Of a DNA stretch of 64,000 nt, positions 40,990 through 50,192 are shown piece by piece. The stretch is taken from the NCBI GenBank assembly GCA_021173225.1, contig JAJOLK010000010.1, forward strand, positions 1 through 64,000. The letters run 5' to 3'. The translations under genes were made by a program, and so were the position numbers. This DNA is from Phycisphaerales bacterium PN19_bin_20. GTDB taxonomy: Bacteria > Planctomycetota > Phycisphaerae > Phycisphaerales > UBA1924. Every line of letters begins with the position of its first letter. Position 1 is the stretch's first letter. Below the pieces are notes generated by a model that worked only from the letters and a program-made list of their open reading frames with translations, had not been told where the DNA came from and ran no database searches.

Positions 40990-43305
40990 CTACTCAAGGC
41001 TGACTTTGTGCAGGCTGAGGGCGGTGGCGATGACACTCAATGATGACAGGACCATCGCGGCGGCGGCGAGCATGGGGTGCAGAAGGTCCATGGCGGCGAC
41101 GGGGATGAGCACCAGGTTGTAGATCAGTGCGAAGGCGAGGGCGAGCTGGATGCGGGTCATCATCGCGCGGGCCAGGACAATGGCCTGCGGGATGAGGCGG
41201 ACGTCGGGCGAGGCGAGCACGACGTGCCCGGCGTGCTTGGCGATGTCTGACCCGTGGCCCATGGCGATGCCAAGGTCGCTGGCGGCGAGGGCTGGCGCGT
41301 CGTTGACGCCATCACCGACCATGGCGACGCGGAGTTTGTCCTCGCCGCGGCCGCCTTGCTGGAGCGCGAGGATCATGGCGGCTTTGGCCTCTGGGCGGAC
41401 GCCGGCCTTGAACTCTTTGATGCCGGCGTCTGTTGCGACCATCTCTGCGACGGCCTGATGGTCGCCTGTGAGGAGCATGACGCGGAGGCCGAGCTCGTCG
41501 CGAAGACGGTTGACCATCTCGCGCGAGCCGGGCTTGACGCGGTCGAGCAGCGCGAAGGTGACGGCGTAGCGTTTGCCGATGGCGGCGACGGCGACGGTGG
41601 AGCCGCGGGCCATCATGCGTTTGATATCGTCGCCTGCGGCGTCGATGAGGCCTTGTGTGGGCTGGCCGACATAGACCTCCTGGCCGTCGACGGTGGCGGT
41701 GACGCCGCGGCCTTCGTGCTGGTGGAGGCCGACGGCGTCGCGAGCGCGGACGTTGAGCTCGCGCAAGCGGAGTGTGATGGCGCGTGAGACCGGGTGGTCA
41801 CTGAGGCGTGTGACGGCGTGGACCGACTGGAGCGCGACGGGGCCCTCGAACCACTGGCTGACGGCGTAGTCACTGACGCTGAGCTGGCCGGTGGTGATGG
41901 TGCCGGTTTTGTCGAGGACGACTGCGTCGATAGAGGCGGCGCGCTGGAGGGCGCTTGGGTCTTTGAAGAGGATGCCGCGGCGAGCGCCGATGCCCGAACC
42001 GACCATGACGGCCATGGGCACGGCGAGCCCGAGTGCGCAGGGGCAGGCGACGATCAGGACGCTGACGGCGGCGCGGACGCCCGAGGGCCACTGGTTCTCG
42101 AGCAGGCCCCAGTAGAGCAGCGTGCCGAGCGCGATGGCGATAACCACGGGCACGAAGAAGCCCGAGACGCGGTCTGCCAGGTTTTGGACGCGGGACTTTT
42201 TGGTCTGGGCGTCTTCGACCAGGCGCGCGATCTGCGCGAGGACGCTGCGCGAGCCGGTGGCGGTAACGTGGACGCGCAGAACGCCGGTGGTGTTGAGCGT
42301 GCCGCCGGTGACGGGGTCGCCGTGTTTTTTGGCGACGGGGACTGACTCGCCGGTCAGCATGGATTCATCGACGGTGGAGGCGGAGCCTACCTCGCAGAGT
42401 CCGTCGGCTGGGATGCGCTGGCCGGGTTTGATCAGGACGAGGTCGCCTGGCCTGAGGTCTGCGGCGAGTGCTTCGTGCTCGCGGCCTTTGGGGTCGATGA
42501 TGGTGGCTTTGTCGGGGGTGAGCTCGAGGAGCTGGCGGACGCTCTGGCTGGCGCGGGCGCGGGCGCCGAGCTCTAGGTAGCGGCCGAGGGCGACGAGCGC
42601 GAGGATGACGGCGGCGGTATCAAAGTAAACGTGGATGCGCAGGCGGGCCAGGACGCGGGTGACGTCTTTGGTGAGGGTGCCCTCAAGCCATGGTGCGGCG
42701 AGGGCGGCGATGCTGGCGAGCAGTGCGGCGGTGGTGCCGACGGCGATGAGGGTGTCCATGTCAAGGCGTGCGTGGCGCAGGCCGCGGATGGCGCGGATGA
42801 CGATGGGCACGCCGACGAGTGCGTAGACGGCGAGGGTGAGGACGAGCTGGGTGTAGACGCTCCAGAGCGGGCCTGGGGGCGGAGTCATGAAGAACATGCC
42901 GAGGACAGCGACGGGGAGCGCGAGTGCGGAGGCGGCGATGGCGCGGTTGCGCCAGGTTTGGCGGTCGTGATCGGCCTGGATGTCGGCGGCGTGCAGCGCG
43001 TCACGGGCGGAGATGGCGCGTGGGGCGGCGGGGTCGGTTGTCGAGGGGCGGCGGTTGTCGGCGGGGCCGTCAAGGGCTTCGCCGGAAACGTCCAGCATGA
43101 TCGCGGCTTTGTAGCCGGCGGTGGTGACGGCGTCGGCGAGGGCTTCGGGGCGGGCCTTTGCGGGGTCAAAGGCGACGATGGCGGTGTTGGTAGCGAGGCT
43201 GACGGCGGCGGAGGCGACGCCGGGGAGCTTCTTGAGAGCCTTTTCTACGTGGGCGATGCAAGCGGCGCAGTGCATCCCTTGGACGGCGAGTCTTGCGGTG
43301 GCCAT
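40990..43305 (-). CDS. copA: Copper-exporting P1B-type ATPase
   Basis: A 771-residue protein of normal size. One N-terminal heavy-metal-binding domain (VQGMHCAACIAHVEKALKKL). Eight membrane helices, with the metal site CPC at 421-423 (ACPCALGLAVP). Phosphorylated Asp465 in DKTGTIT. The nucleotide domain contains a conserved His-Pro (LSDHPVSRAI), and the hinge is MVGDGVNDAPAL. The CPC motif plus the GMHCAAC domain place it with Cu+ exporters. It pumps copper out of the cytoplasm with ATP. It lies downstream of the zinc metalloprotease gene on the same strand with about 57 nt between them. No copper-sensing regulator is adjacent. Confidence 0.94.
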   Translation of the reverse strand: MATARLAVQGMHCAACIAHVEKALKKLPGVASAAVSLATNTAIVAFDPAKARPEALADAVTTAGYKAAIMLDVSGEALDGPADNRRPSTTDPAAPRAISARDALHAADIQADHDRQTWRNRAIAASALALPVAVLGMFFMTPPPGPLWSVYTQLVLTLAVYALVGVPIVIRAIRGLRHARLDMDTLIAVGTTAALLASIAALAAPWLEGTLTKDVTRVLARLRIHVYFDTAAVILALVALGRYLELGARARASQSVRQLLELTPDKATIIDPKGREHEALAADLRPGDLVLIKPGQRIPADGLCEVGSASTVDESMLTGESVPVAKKHGDPVTGGTLNTTGVLRVHVTATGSRSVLAQIARLVEDAQTKKSRVQNLADRVSGFFVPVVIAIALGTLLYWGLLENQWPSGVRAAVSVLIVACPCALGLAVPMAVMVGSGIGARRGILFKDPSALQRAASIDAVVLDKTGTITTGQLSVSDYAVSQWFEGPVALQSVHAVTRLSDHPVSRAITLRLRELNVRARDAVGLHQHEGRGVTATVDGQEVYVGQPTQGLIDAAGDDIKRMMARGSTVAVAAIGKRYAVTFALLDRVKPGSREMVNRLRDELGLRVMLLTGDHQAVAEMVATDAGIKEFKAGVRPEAKAAMILALQQGGRGEDKLRVAMVGDGVNDAPALAASDLGIAMGHGSDIAKHAGHVVLASPDVRLIPQAIVLARAMMTRIQLALAFALIYNLVLIPVAAMDLLHPMLAAAAMVLSSLSVIATALSLHKVSLE

Positions 43306-43362
43306 GCTGAAGTATTGGGGGCGCGGGGGTGGCGCGTGCCGTGGATGCTGGCGCGGTGTGCG

Positions 43363-44115
43363 TCAGCGCTGCTGCTGGCTTTGTGAGAAGCGGAAGATGA
43401 AGTAGACGAGCGTGAGCACGGCGGTGAGGGTGCCGGCGACGTAGGTGAGGGCGGCGGCGTTGAGGACCTTGCTGACGGGGATGGATTCTTCACGGGTCAC
43501 GTAGCCCATGCTGAGCAGTGCGGCTTTGGCGCGCGAGGAGGCGTCAAACTCAGTGACAAGGTTGACGAGCTGAAAGAAGACGGCGACGCTGAAGAGGGCG
43601 ATGGCGCCGAGCATGAGCCATTTGGCGAGCTGGTCTAGCCCCGGGGCTTTGGTGGCGGCGGCGAGCATGGTGCCGCCCATAAAGAGCCAGATGGCGGAGT
43701 TGGAGCCGAGGTTGGCGCCGACGACAACGGCGTTACGGATCACTAGCGGCCCGTAGCGGGTTTTGTCCTGAATGGCGTGGCCGACCTCGTGCGCGGCGAC
43801 GGCGTAGGCGGCGAGGGAGCGGCCGGTGAAGACGTCGGGGCTGAGGCGGAGGGCTTTGGCGCGTGGGTCGTAGTGGTCTGAGAGGTGGCCCTGGCTGGGC
43901 TCGATGGGTACGGCTTGGAGGCCGTTGAAGTCAGCGATGGCGCGGGCGACCTGCGCGCCGGTGAGCCCGCGGGGCGACTCGATGCGTGAGGCCCAGGCGA
44001 AGCGTGACTTGACGAGGAACTGGGCGGCAAGCGCGAGAAGCATCGCGGGCCCGACGAGGATGAGATAGAGCGGGTCAAAGGGCAGGAAGGCGAGGGTGGT
44101 GGTGATGTGTGTCAT
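43363..44115 (-). CDS. YugP-type membrane zinc metallopeptidase
   Basis: A 250-residue protein from ATG 44115; an in-frame GTG at 44190 would add 25 Pro/Ala-rich residues. Family features: the N-terminal membrane helix FDPLYLILVGPAMLLALAAQ, RGLTGAQVARAIADFNGL, then the substrate-binding strand SDHYDPRAKALRLSPDVF. The zinc motif HEVGHA is in YAVAAHEVGHAIQDK. Two or three C-terminal helices follow. This matches the Zn_peptidase_2 (YugP) family, membrane proteases of unknown substrate. It is complete, with a normal length. Confidence 0.88.
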   Translation of the reverse strand: MTHITTTLAFLPFDPLYLILVGPAMLLALAAQFLVKSRFAWASRIESPRGLTGAQVARAIADFNGLQAVPIEPSQGHLSDHYDPRAKALRLSPDVFTGRSLAAYAVAAHEVGHAIQDKTRYGPLVIRNAVVVGANLGSNSAIWLFMGGTMLAAATKAPGLDQLAKWLMLGAIALFSVAVFFQLVNLVTEFDASSRAKAALLSMGYVTREESIPVSKVLNAAALTYVAGTLTAVLTLVYFIFRFSQSQQQR

Positions 44116-44606
44116 GGTGAGGCCGGTGAGGTTTGACGAGGCGGGTAACGCTGGTGCGGCTGGTGCGGCTGGGCCCCCGAAGAGATCCACAACGGCGGGC
44201 GGGGAGGTGCCAACGCATTTACGCGATGGGCGCTGGATTGTTCGCCGGTGGCGGATGCGGCGCGGGGTGCTTGTTTGGAGTGGAGGTGGTGGTGGGTGTG
44301 GAGGTGGAGGTGGTGGTGGGGGTGCGAACCGGGCGGGGAGGTGCTGCGTAAGTCAAGCCAGACACACACCCGCTGGTTGGCTCTGGGGCGGTTGCGATGT
44401 GCGCAACTGCTCCGGGCCGGCGGCGGTTCGGTTCCCCCCGGCTGGGGCGTCGTCGAGTAAGCGGCGACCCGGCTTTGCTGGCGTTGATGACGCTGTACAC
44501 TGCCGGTGTCTAAGTTGAGGTGGCGGGGCCGTTGGTGTTTCGGCGCGGCCTGCGCGGTGTGATGAGGTTGGGCGCGGTGCGCCGAGCGGCCCTGTTGAAG
44601 CAAACT
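44116..44606. other. Divergent gap with G/T-rich simple repeat
   Basis: No gene found. A G/T-rich tract at about 44271-44335 is made of GGTGGTGGTG and GGAGGTGG units. A TACACT box at 44494-44499, with TTGCTG 15 nt upstream, is a weak promoter candidate for the HtrA gene. Confidence 0.45.
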
Positions 44607-46139
44607 ATGAAGATGACTGACCAAGTTGCACGGGCGGGCATGGGTTGTGCGCTGGGTTTGCTGGCGGGGCTGTGCGTGAGCCCGGCGCTGGTGCGAGCGG
44701 ATGATCAGTCGGCCGAGAAGAGCACCGCGGCTGCGCCGGCGGTCGTGAAGGCGGACGAGGCGGATGCGAAGTTGGCGGACGCGCAGCTCAGTATGGCGAT
44801 GGGTTTTAGCGAGGCGTTTGAGCGTGTCGCGGCGGAGGCCTCGCCCAGCGTGGTGAACATCACGGCGACGTACGAGGGGCCCAAGGGCGGGCGGAACCCC
44901 TCCGAGGAGATGATGGAGGAGTTCATGCGGCAGTTCCGTGGGGTGCCGGGGATGGGCGACCAGCAGCCGCAGCGGCGGCGTGGGCAGAGCTTTGGGTCTG
45001 GGTTCATCGTCTCGGCGGACGGGTACATCTTGACGAACCATCATGTGATTGATGGCAAGCCCGACAAGGTCGAGGTGCGTCTGGCCGACGACAGCACGTA
45101 CGAGGCGAAGATCGTCGGCAGTGACCCGGCGACGGACGTGGCGGTGCTGAAGATCGAGGGAACGGACCTGAAGTCGGCGAAGCTGGGCGACGCGGCGGGC
45201 GTTCGGCCGGGGCAGTGGGTGCTGGCAATCGGCTCGCCGTTCAACTTGGCGCAGACGGTGACGGCGGGGATCGTGTCGAGCGTGAGCCGTGGTGGCGTGG
45301 CGCGGGGGCTGCCAGCGACGGGTGGCGAGGCGCGGTACGACAACTTCATCCAGACCGACGCAGCGATCAACCCGGGGAACTCTGGCGGGCCGCTGGTGAA
45401 CCTGCGCGGCGAGGTGATCGGGATCAACTCGGCGATCTTCTCGCGCAGCGGCGGGAGCGTGGGGATTGGGTTTGCGATCCCGATCAACCTGGCGCGGAAC
45501 ATCAAGGATTCGCTGATCTCGACGGGCATGGCCGAGCGTGGCGGGTTCCTGGGCGTGGGGATTCAGGACGTGACGTCGGCGCTGGCCAAGCAGCTGAACT
45601 TTGCGGGGACCGAGGGCGTGCTGGTGACGGAGGTGAACGAGGACTCGCCGGCGGCGAAGGCGGGGCTGCAGGTTGAGGACATCATCACGAGCATCGACGG
45701 GCTTCGGACGCGGGACGAAATGAACCTGCGGACGATCGTGCGACGCTTGCCGCCGGGCAAGGCGGTGCCGGTGAACGTGGTGCGGGCGGGGCAGCAGCGG
45801 ACGCTGAGTGTGACACTGGGTCAGAGCACGCCCGAGCAGGCGAGGGCGACAACGCCGTTGGACGTGAGCAACAAGCTGGGCGTGGCGGTGCAGGACGTGA
45901 GCGGCGCGGTGGCGCAACGGTTGCGGCTGCGCGGCGGGGTGGAGATCACGGCGGTGGGCGAGGAGAGCCCGCTGGCGCAGTTCGTGCAGCTTGGTGATGT
46001 GATTGTGCAGATCGGGAACGCGACGATCGTAAATACCGACGCGTTTGCACTGGCGCTGGGGCAGGTGGACCTGACGCGCGGGGTGCGGGTGCGCGTGGTG
46101 GGCCGCACGGGTGTGCGGATCATCGGCGTGCAGAAGTAA
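44607..46139 (+). CDS. HtrA/DegQ-type periplasmic serine protease
   Basis: A 510-residue protein from ATG 44607 with a signal peptide (GMGCALGLLAGLCVSPALVRA). The trypsin-like domain has the triad His146 (LTNHHVIDG), Asp177 (DPATDVAVLKI) and Ser259 (NPGNSGGPL). Two PDZ domains follow: VGIQDVTSALAKQLNFAGTE and onward, and a second ending VVGRTGVRIIGVQK. Proteases of the Do family degrade or refold misfolded envelope proteins. Between the signal peptide and the protease domain is a Glu/Ala-rich region and the loop EMMEEFMRQFRGVPGMGDQQ, a typical LA-loop position. It stands alone, with its own upstream region. DegP, DegQ and DegS cannot be told apart here; two PDZ domains exclude DegS. Confidence 0.93.
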   Translation: MKMTDQVARAGMGCALGLLAGLCVSPALVRADDQSAEKSTAAAPAVVKADEADAKLADAQLSMAMGFSEAFERVAAEASPSVVNITATYEGPKGGRNPSEEMMEEFMRQFRGVPGMGDQQPQRRRGQSFGSGFIVSADGYILTNHHVIDGKPDKVEVRLADDSTYEAKIVGSDPATDVAVLKIEGTDLKSAKLGDAAGVRPGQWVLAIGSPFNLAQTVTAGIVSSVSRGGVARGLPATGGEARYDNFIQTDAAINPGNSGGPLVNLRGEVIGINSAIFSRSGGSVGIGFAIPINLARNIKDSLISTGMAERGGFLGVGIQDVTSALAKQLNFAGTEGVLVTEVNEDSPAAKAGLQVEDIITSIDGLRTRDEMNLRTIVRRLPPGKAVPVNVVRAGQQRTLSVTLGQSTPEQARATTPLDVSNKLGVAVQDVSGAVAQRLRLRGGVEITAVGEESPLAQFVQLGDVIVQIGNATIVNTDAFALALGQVDLTRGVRVRVVGRTGVRIIGVQK

Positions 46140-46320
46140 GGGAAGAGGCAGTGAGATAGCGAGGCAGCGAGAGCCGGGCCGTTGTTCTGGTGGCCGGTTG
46201 GAAGCCGGGCCCCCGGAAGGCACAGACATGGCGGGTTGAACGTCCGTCCAGCCCCTTCGCTGAGGGTGACCATGACACACTGCCGCTTGCGATGCAAAGC
46301 CGAGGGCAACGTGCGGGTGG
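46140..46320. other. Short intergenic region with GCCGG-type hairpins
   Basis: Between the convergent HtrA and nadK genes. Contains inverted GCCGGTTGG...GCCGGGCCC segments at about 46186-46215 that loosely recall the REP-like elements near mgtE but lack the ATCGGGCC core. Confidence 0.3.
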
Positions 46321-47238
46321 CTAGCCGCGCATCTGCGGGGGCTGGGCCCACTTCATTTTGCTGATGAGTGTGGACCAGTAGCTTTGGGCGGGGTTGGCGA
46401 CCAGCTGCACGGGGCGTGGGTGCAGGGTGATGGTCAGGCGGTCTTGCCTGCGGAGCTTGCAGGCGTAGCGGCCGTCAAGGATGAGCGTGGTGCCGCCGGC
46501 ATGTTCGCCCTCGTCGTTGACGCGGTGGAGCTCGATGGAGATGGTGCTTGAGCCGGCGACGACGACGGGTCGGAAGCTGAGGGTTTGGACGGCCAGCGGG
46601 GTAACAACCAGCGCGGAGACGTCGGGCGCGAGGATGGGCCCGCCGGCGGCGGCGTTGTAAGCGGTGGAGCCGACGGGTGTGGAGACGATCACGCCGTCAC
46701 CTTGGACGATGGGGCCTGGATGGCCGTCGATGGAGAGGCCCAGCTCGATCATGCGAAAGGGCGGGCCGCTGACGATGGCGGCGTCGTTGAGGGCGAGGCC
46801 GGGCTGGGTGCCCAGCGGCGGCTGCTGGCCCGGTCGGTCAATGCGAACTGCGAGCAGCGAACGATCAACGATGGTCAGGGGCTTGTGGCCGTTGAAGAGG
46901 TCGTCGGCGGCGCGTGTGAGTGAGTGGACGTCGAATTCAGCGAGGAAGCCGAGCTTGCCGAAGTTGACACCCAGCAGTGGAAGCTGGAGGCACATGCAGC
47001 GCCGGGCCTGGTTCAGGAGCGTGCCGTCACCGCCCAGGACCATGACCAGGTCTGCGTCGTGAGACTGGGTGAGTGGTTCGTCGCGGAGGGTGTCGAGCTC
47101 GGCAGCGATGATGCCGCCGGCGCCGGTGATGGCGGCGCGGACTTGGGTGAGTGCGGCGAGGACCTCGGGCTTGTCACGGTTGACCATCAGCAGGACGCGT
47201 CGTGGCTTCTGGGGGCTGTAGGGCCTTTGGGCGTTCAC
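46321..47238 (-). CDS. nadK: NAD kinase
   Basis: A 305-residue protein. The ATP-binding motif GGDGT is at residues 69-73 in LVMVLGGDGTLLNQARR. The second signature is TPVGSTAYNAAAGGPILAPD, and the NADP-site region is PGLALNDAAIVSG. It phosphorylates NAD to NADP in the cytoplasm. It starts 23 nt after dxs ends on the same strand, and the dxs-nadK linkage is seen in other bacteria. The N-terminal MNAQRPYSPQKPRRVLLMVN is a short basic lead. Confidence 0.95.
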   Translation of the reverse strand: MNAQRPYSPQKPRRVLLMVNRDKPEVLAALTQVRAAITGAGGIIAAELDTLRDEPLTQSHDADLVMVLGGDGTLLNQARRCMCLQLPLLGVNFGKLGFLAEFDVHSLTRAADDLFNGHKPLTIVDRSLLAVRIDRPGQQPPLGTQPGLALNDAAIVSGPPFRMIELGLSIDGHPGPIVQGDGVIVSTPVGSTAYNAAAGGPILAPDVSALVVTPLAVQTLSFRPVVVAGSSTISIELHRVNDEGEHAGGTTLILDGRYACKLRRQDRLTITLHPRPVQLVANPAQSYWSTLISKMKWAQPPQMRG

Positions 47239-47261
47239 AGGCTGAGGGTAGCGTGCGCCCG

Positions 47262-49331
47262 TTACCGCACGGGGCGGAGCACGGCGGGCGCTTCGGCGGG
47301 AATGTGCTGGGCGATGGCGCGCCTTGCGGCGGCGGCGATGGCGGGCGCGTCGATGCCTGCGAGCTCAAGCTGTCGCTTGCGTGAGTCCTGGTAGATCCAA
47401 GAGTCAGGGATGCCCAGGCGGACGACGGCGGAGGCGTCTAGGCCCATGTGCTGGGCGGCGTCGACTACCGCGCTGCCGAAGCCACCGATCACGGAGTGGT
47501 CCTCAACGGTGACTACCGGGATGCGGCGCGAGAGCAGTGCGCGGAGCAGCTCGTGGTCAACGGGTTTGGCGAAGCGGGCGTCGTACACGGCCACGCGCAG
47601 GCCCTCGGCGGTGAGGGTGTCGGCGGCGTCAAGGGCATCAATAGCGCAAGTGCCAAGGGCCAAGATGGCCACCTCGGGCGTGAGGTCCGCATCGGCGTGG
47701 GCAGCGACATCATTGCTTGTGGTGCGAAGGGTGCTGGGGATAGTGGAGGTAGTGGGGGTCAGGCAGCGGGCTTTGCCCAGGACAAACGGCGGGCAGGCCG
47801 CAGCGGCGACGCGGGGTGAGACGTTGTCACGCGGGTAACGGACGCTGGAGAGGCCAACCTCGTAGGTCCGCATGAACTCGATGGCGGCAGAGAGGCTCGG
47901 CTCGTCCATCGCGGCCATGATGACGGCCTTGGGCAGGACGCGAAGGATGGCGATGTCACAGAACCCGTGGTGGACGGCGCCGTCGCCGCCGACGAGCCCG
48001 GCGCGGTCCAGCAGGAGGCGGACGGGCAGGTTCTGGAGGCTGACCTCTTGGAAGGCCTGGTCAAAGGCGCGCTGAAGGAACGTGGCGTAGACCGCGAAGA
48101 AGGGTTTGTGGCCGGTCTTGGCGAGCCCGGCCATCATGTCCATCGCGTGGCTCTCGCAGATCCCGGTGTCGAAGGTGCGGAGCGGGAACTGGGCCAGGAG
48201 CTTGGCGACGCCGGTGCCGTCGGGCATGGCGGCGGTGGCGGCGACGATCTTGCCGTCGCGGGCCATCTGCGCGGCCATGATGTCGCCGACGGCGGCGGTG
48301 AAGGAGCGGCCGTCGCGTTTGAGCTCGACGCGGCAGCCTTCGTTCTCGAGGTTGGCCGAGTCGGGGTCGGCCGCGCTGGGGCTCGGACGGGGGTTGGCGA
48401 CCGAGAAGGCGGGGGGCGAGTGGAAGGTCGAGCTGTCACTTTCGGCAAAGCCGTAACCCTTGCCCTTGATGGTTTTGACGTGCAGGACCATGGGGCGGTC
48501 GAAGTTGGCGGCTTCGGTCAGGACGCGGATGAGCTGTTCGAGGTCGTGGCCGTCAACGGGGCCGACGGTGACCAGGCCGAAGTGCTCGAACCACGAGCGT
48601 TCGTTGAGCAGGTGCTTGAAGGCCTCGGTGCCTTTGTGGTAGGCCTCAGCGACGAGGCCGCCGCCGGGGACGCCCTTGAGGACGTCTTTGGCCTTGGATT
48701 TGAGGCCGCCGTAGCGCGAGGAGAGGCGGACGTGGTCAAAGTACTCGGCGACGGCGCCTTGCGGCTTGGAGATGCTCATGCCGTTGTCGTTGAGCACGAC
48801 CAGGAACTGGCGCTTGAGTGTGCCGGCACCGTTGAGGCCCTCCATGGCCAGGCCGTTGACGATGGATGCGTCGCCGATGAGTGAGACTACGCGCCGCCCT
48901 GCGGGCCGTGTTGCGGGGTCGAAGGACTCGCCGTTGAGCAGGTCGCCACGGGCCATGCCCACGGCGGTAGAGATAGCGGTGCCAGCGTGCCCGACGCTGA
49001 ACAGGTCGTAGGGCCCTTCGCGGGGCTCGGGGAAGCCAGACATGCCCTTGCTGGTCCGCAGGCCTGCGAGCATGCTTAGCCGGCCGGTGAGTAGCTTGTG
49101 CGGGTAGCACTGGTGGCCGACGTCAAACAAGAGCCGGTCGGTGGCGAAGTCAAAGACGTAATGCAAAGCGATAGTCAGCTCGACGACGCCGAGGTTGGGC
49201 GCAAGGTGCCCGCCGGTGGCCATGACCTGACGGCAGATGGCGGCGCGAATTTCAGCGGCCAGCCGCTGAAGCTGGGCGACGGACATGGCGCGGAGTTGCA
49301 CTGGTGAGGTCAGATTGTCAAGCATGGTCAT
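47262..49331 (-). CDS. dxs: 1-deoxy-D-xylulose-5-phosphate synthase
   Basis: A 689-residue transketolase-like enzyme. Landmarks: LLFDVGHQCYPHKLLTGR and KGMSGFPEPREGPYDLFSVG at the active site, and VSLIGDASIVNGLAMEGLN for thiamine diphosphate binding. The pyrimidine domain has CESHAMDMMAGLAKTGHKPF and the C-terminal domain PVVTVEDHSVIGGFGSAVVD. It joins pyruvate and glyceraldehyde 3-phosphate, the first step of the MEP isoprenoid pathway. A Thr/Ser/Asp-rich insert lies at about residues 545-570 (LTPTTSTIPSTLRTTSNDV) and is probably a surface loop. It is the first gene of a dxs-nadK pair. A TATACT box lies 40 nt upstream on the minus strand. Confidence 0.95.
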   Translation of the reverse strand: MTMLDNLTSPVQLRAMSVAQLQRLAAEIRAAICRQVMATGGHLAPNLGVVELTIALHYVFDFATDRLLFDVGHQCYPHKLLTGRLSMLAGLRTSKGMSGFPEPREGPYDLFSVGHAGTAISTAVGMARGDLLNGESFDPATRPAGRRVVSLIGDASIVNGLAMEGLNGAGTLKRQFLVVLNDNGMSISKPQGAVAEYFDHVRLSSRYGGLKSKAKDVLKGVPGGGLVAEAYHKGTEAFKHLLNERSWFEHFGLVTVGPVDGHDLEQLIRVLTEAANFDRPMVLHVKTIKGKGYGFAESDSSTFHSPPAFSVANPRPSPSAADPDSANLENEGCRVELKRDGRSFTAAVGDIMAAQMARDGKIVAATAAMPDGTGVAKLLAQFPLRTFDTGICESHAMDMMAGLAKTGHKPFFAVYATFLQRAFDQAFQEVSLQNLPVRLLLDRAGLVGGDGAVHHGFCDIAILRVLPKAVIMAAMDEPSLSAAIEFMRTYEVGLSSVRYPRDNVSPRVAAAACPPFVLGKARCLTPTTSTIPSTLRTTSNDVAAHADADLTPEVAILALGTCAIDALDAADTLTAEGLRVAVYDARFAKPVDHELLRALLSRRIPVVTVEDHSVIGGFGSAVVDAAQHMGLDASAVVRLGIPDSWIYQDSRKRQLELAGIDAPAIAAAARRAIAQHIPAEAPAVLRPVR

Positions 49332-49367
49332 TGTGCCACTTCTGCGCTTTCTCTGTGCTAAAAAGAA

Positions 49368-49373
49368 GTATAC
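49368..49373 (-). promoter_or_regulatory. -10-like box upstream of dxs
   Basis: TATACT on the minus strand about 40 nt before the dxs start. No -35 hexamer recognised, so this is a weak call. A CACCCC/GGGGGG hairpin just upstream may terminate the preceding REC-XRE gene. Confidence 0.3.
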
Positions 49374-49407
49374 GACGGCCCCCCACGCGGGGTGCGGGCG
49401 TGCGTCG

Positions 49408-50148
49408 TCAGAACCCGGCGGCGGCGAGCCAGGTGGACGGCTGCGCGTCGAGTGCGGCGGCCAGTGTCATGAGGCTTTCGAGGCTGGGCAGATGCGCGCC
49501 GCGCTCGATGCTGGAGATCTGCGAGACCGACACGCCGCTGGCGTCGCAGAGGTCTTTGAGGGTCCAGCCGGTGGGGCCGCGCTGGGTGCGGGCCAGGCGG
49601 ACCTGGCGGCCCAGCTCGGCGCGGAGGCGGTCTTGGGGCCGCTGGCCAAGGTTGAAGGCCGCCGCGGCCTGGGCCAGCACGCGACGGAGCTCGGCGGCGG
49701 AAAAGGGCTTGGCCAGATAGTCAAAGGCGTCTTGCTTGAAGGTCTGGCGCATCGAGTCAAGCGACGGGTAGCCGGTGATGACAATCACGCACAGGCGCGG
49801 CCAGCGGCGACGGAGCGTGGCCAGGACTTGATCGCCGGTGACGCGTCCCATCTGCATGTCCAGCAGCACCAGATCGGGCATGCGTTCCTCGATGGACGCT
49901 TCGAGCTGCTCGGGGGTTGCGGCGGTGCGGACCTCGTGCCCATCGGCTTCAAGCTGCAGGGTGATGAACTGGCGGAAATCGTCGTCGTCGTCGAGGGCGA
50001 TAATCGACAATGGCGGCGGGCCGCCGGGTGGTGGTGGTGCTGGTGACGGGGGTGCTGGTGACGGGGGTGCTGGTGATGGTGGGCCCGGCGCGGGTGCTGG
50101 GGGCAGGGCGCCCGGCGCGGGTCGGGGTTGGTCGTGGCTCGCGGTCAT
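49408..50148 (-). CDS. Response regulator with receiver domain and XRE-type helix-turn-helix
   Basis: A 246-residue protein. Residues 1-46 are a Pro/Ala linker made by a 15-bp repeat. Residues about 48-165 are a receiver domain: acidic pocket DDDDD, phosphoacceptor Asp97 in DLVLLDMQMG, the Thr strand VIVITGYPS and the Lys in FDYLAKPFS. Residues about 180-246 are a Cro/C1-type HTH: LGRQVRLARTQRGPTGWTLK, DASGVSVSQISSIERGAHLP and SLESLMTLAAALDAQ. Typical response regulators use OmpR, NarL or Fis HTHs, so a REC-XRE fusion is uncommon. No histidine kinase is adjacent, so it is an orphan. It lies between dxs and the pgpA/pgsA unit and is all on the minus strand. Confidence 0.85.
   Translation of the reverse strand: MTASHDQPRPAPGALPPAPAPGPPSPAPPSPAPPSPAPPPPGGPPPLSIIALDDDDDFRQFITLQLEADGHEVRTAATPEQLEASIEERMPDLVLLDMQMGRVTGDQVLATLRRRWPRLCVIVITGYPSLDSMRQTFKQDAFDYLAKPFSAAELRRVLAQAAAAFNLGQRPQDRLRAELGRQVRLARTQRGPTGWTLKDLCDASGVSVSQISSIERGAHLPSLESLMTLAAALDAQPSTWLAAAGF
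50036..50080. repeat. 15-bp tandem repeat, 3 copies
   Basis: GGTGCTGGTGACGGG repeats three times (the last copy diverged) at 50036-50080. It encodes the SPAPP units of the N-terminal linker of the REC-XRE protein. Confidence 0.85.
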
Positions 50149-50192
50149 CGGTGAAGGCTAGCCGGGGGCGGTGCGATTTCTGGCCGGCCACA

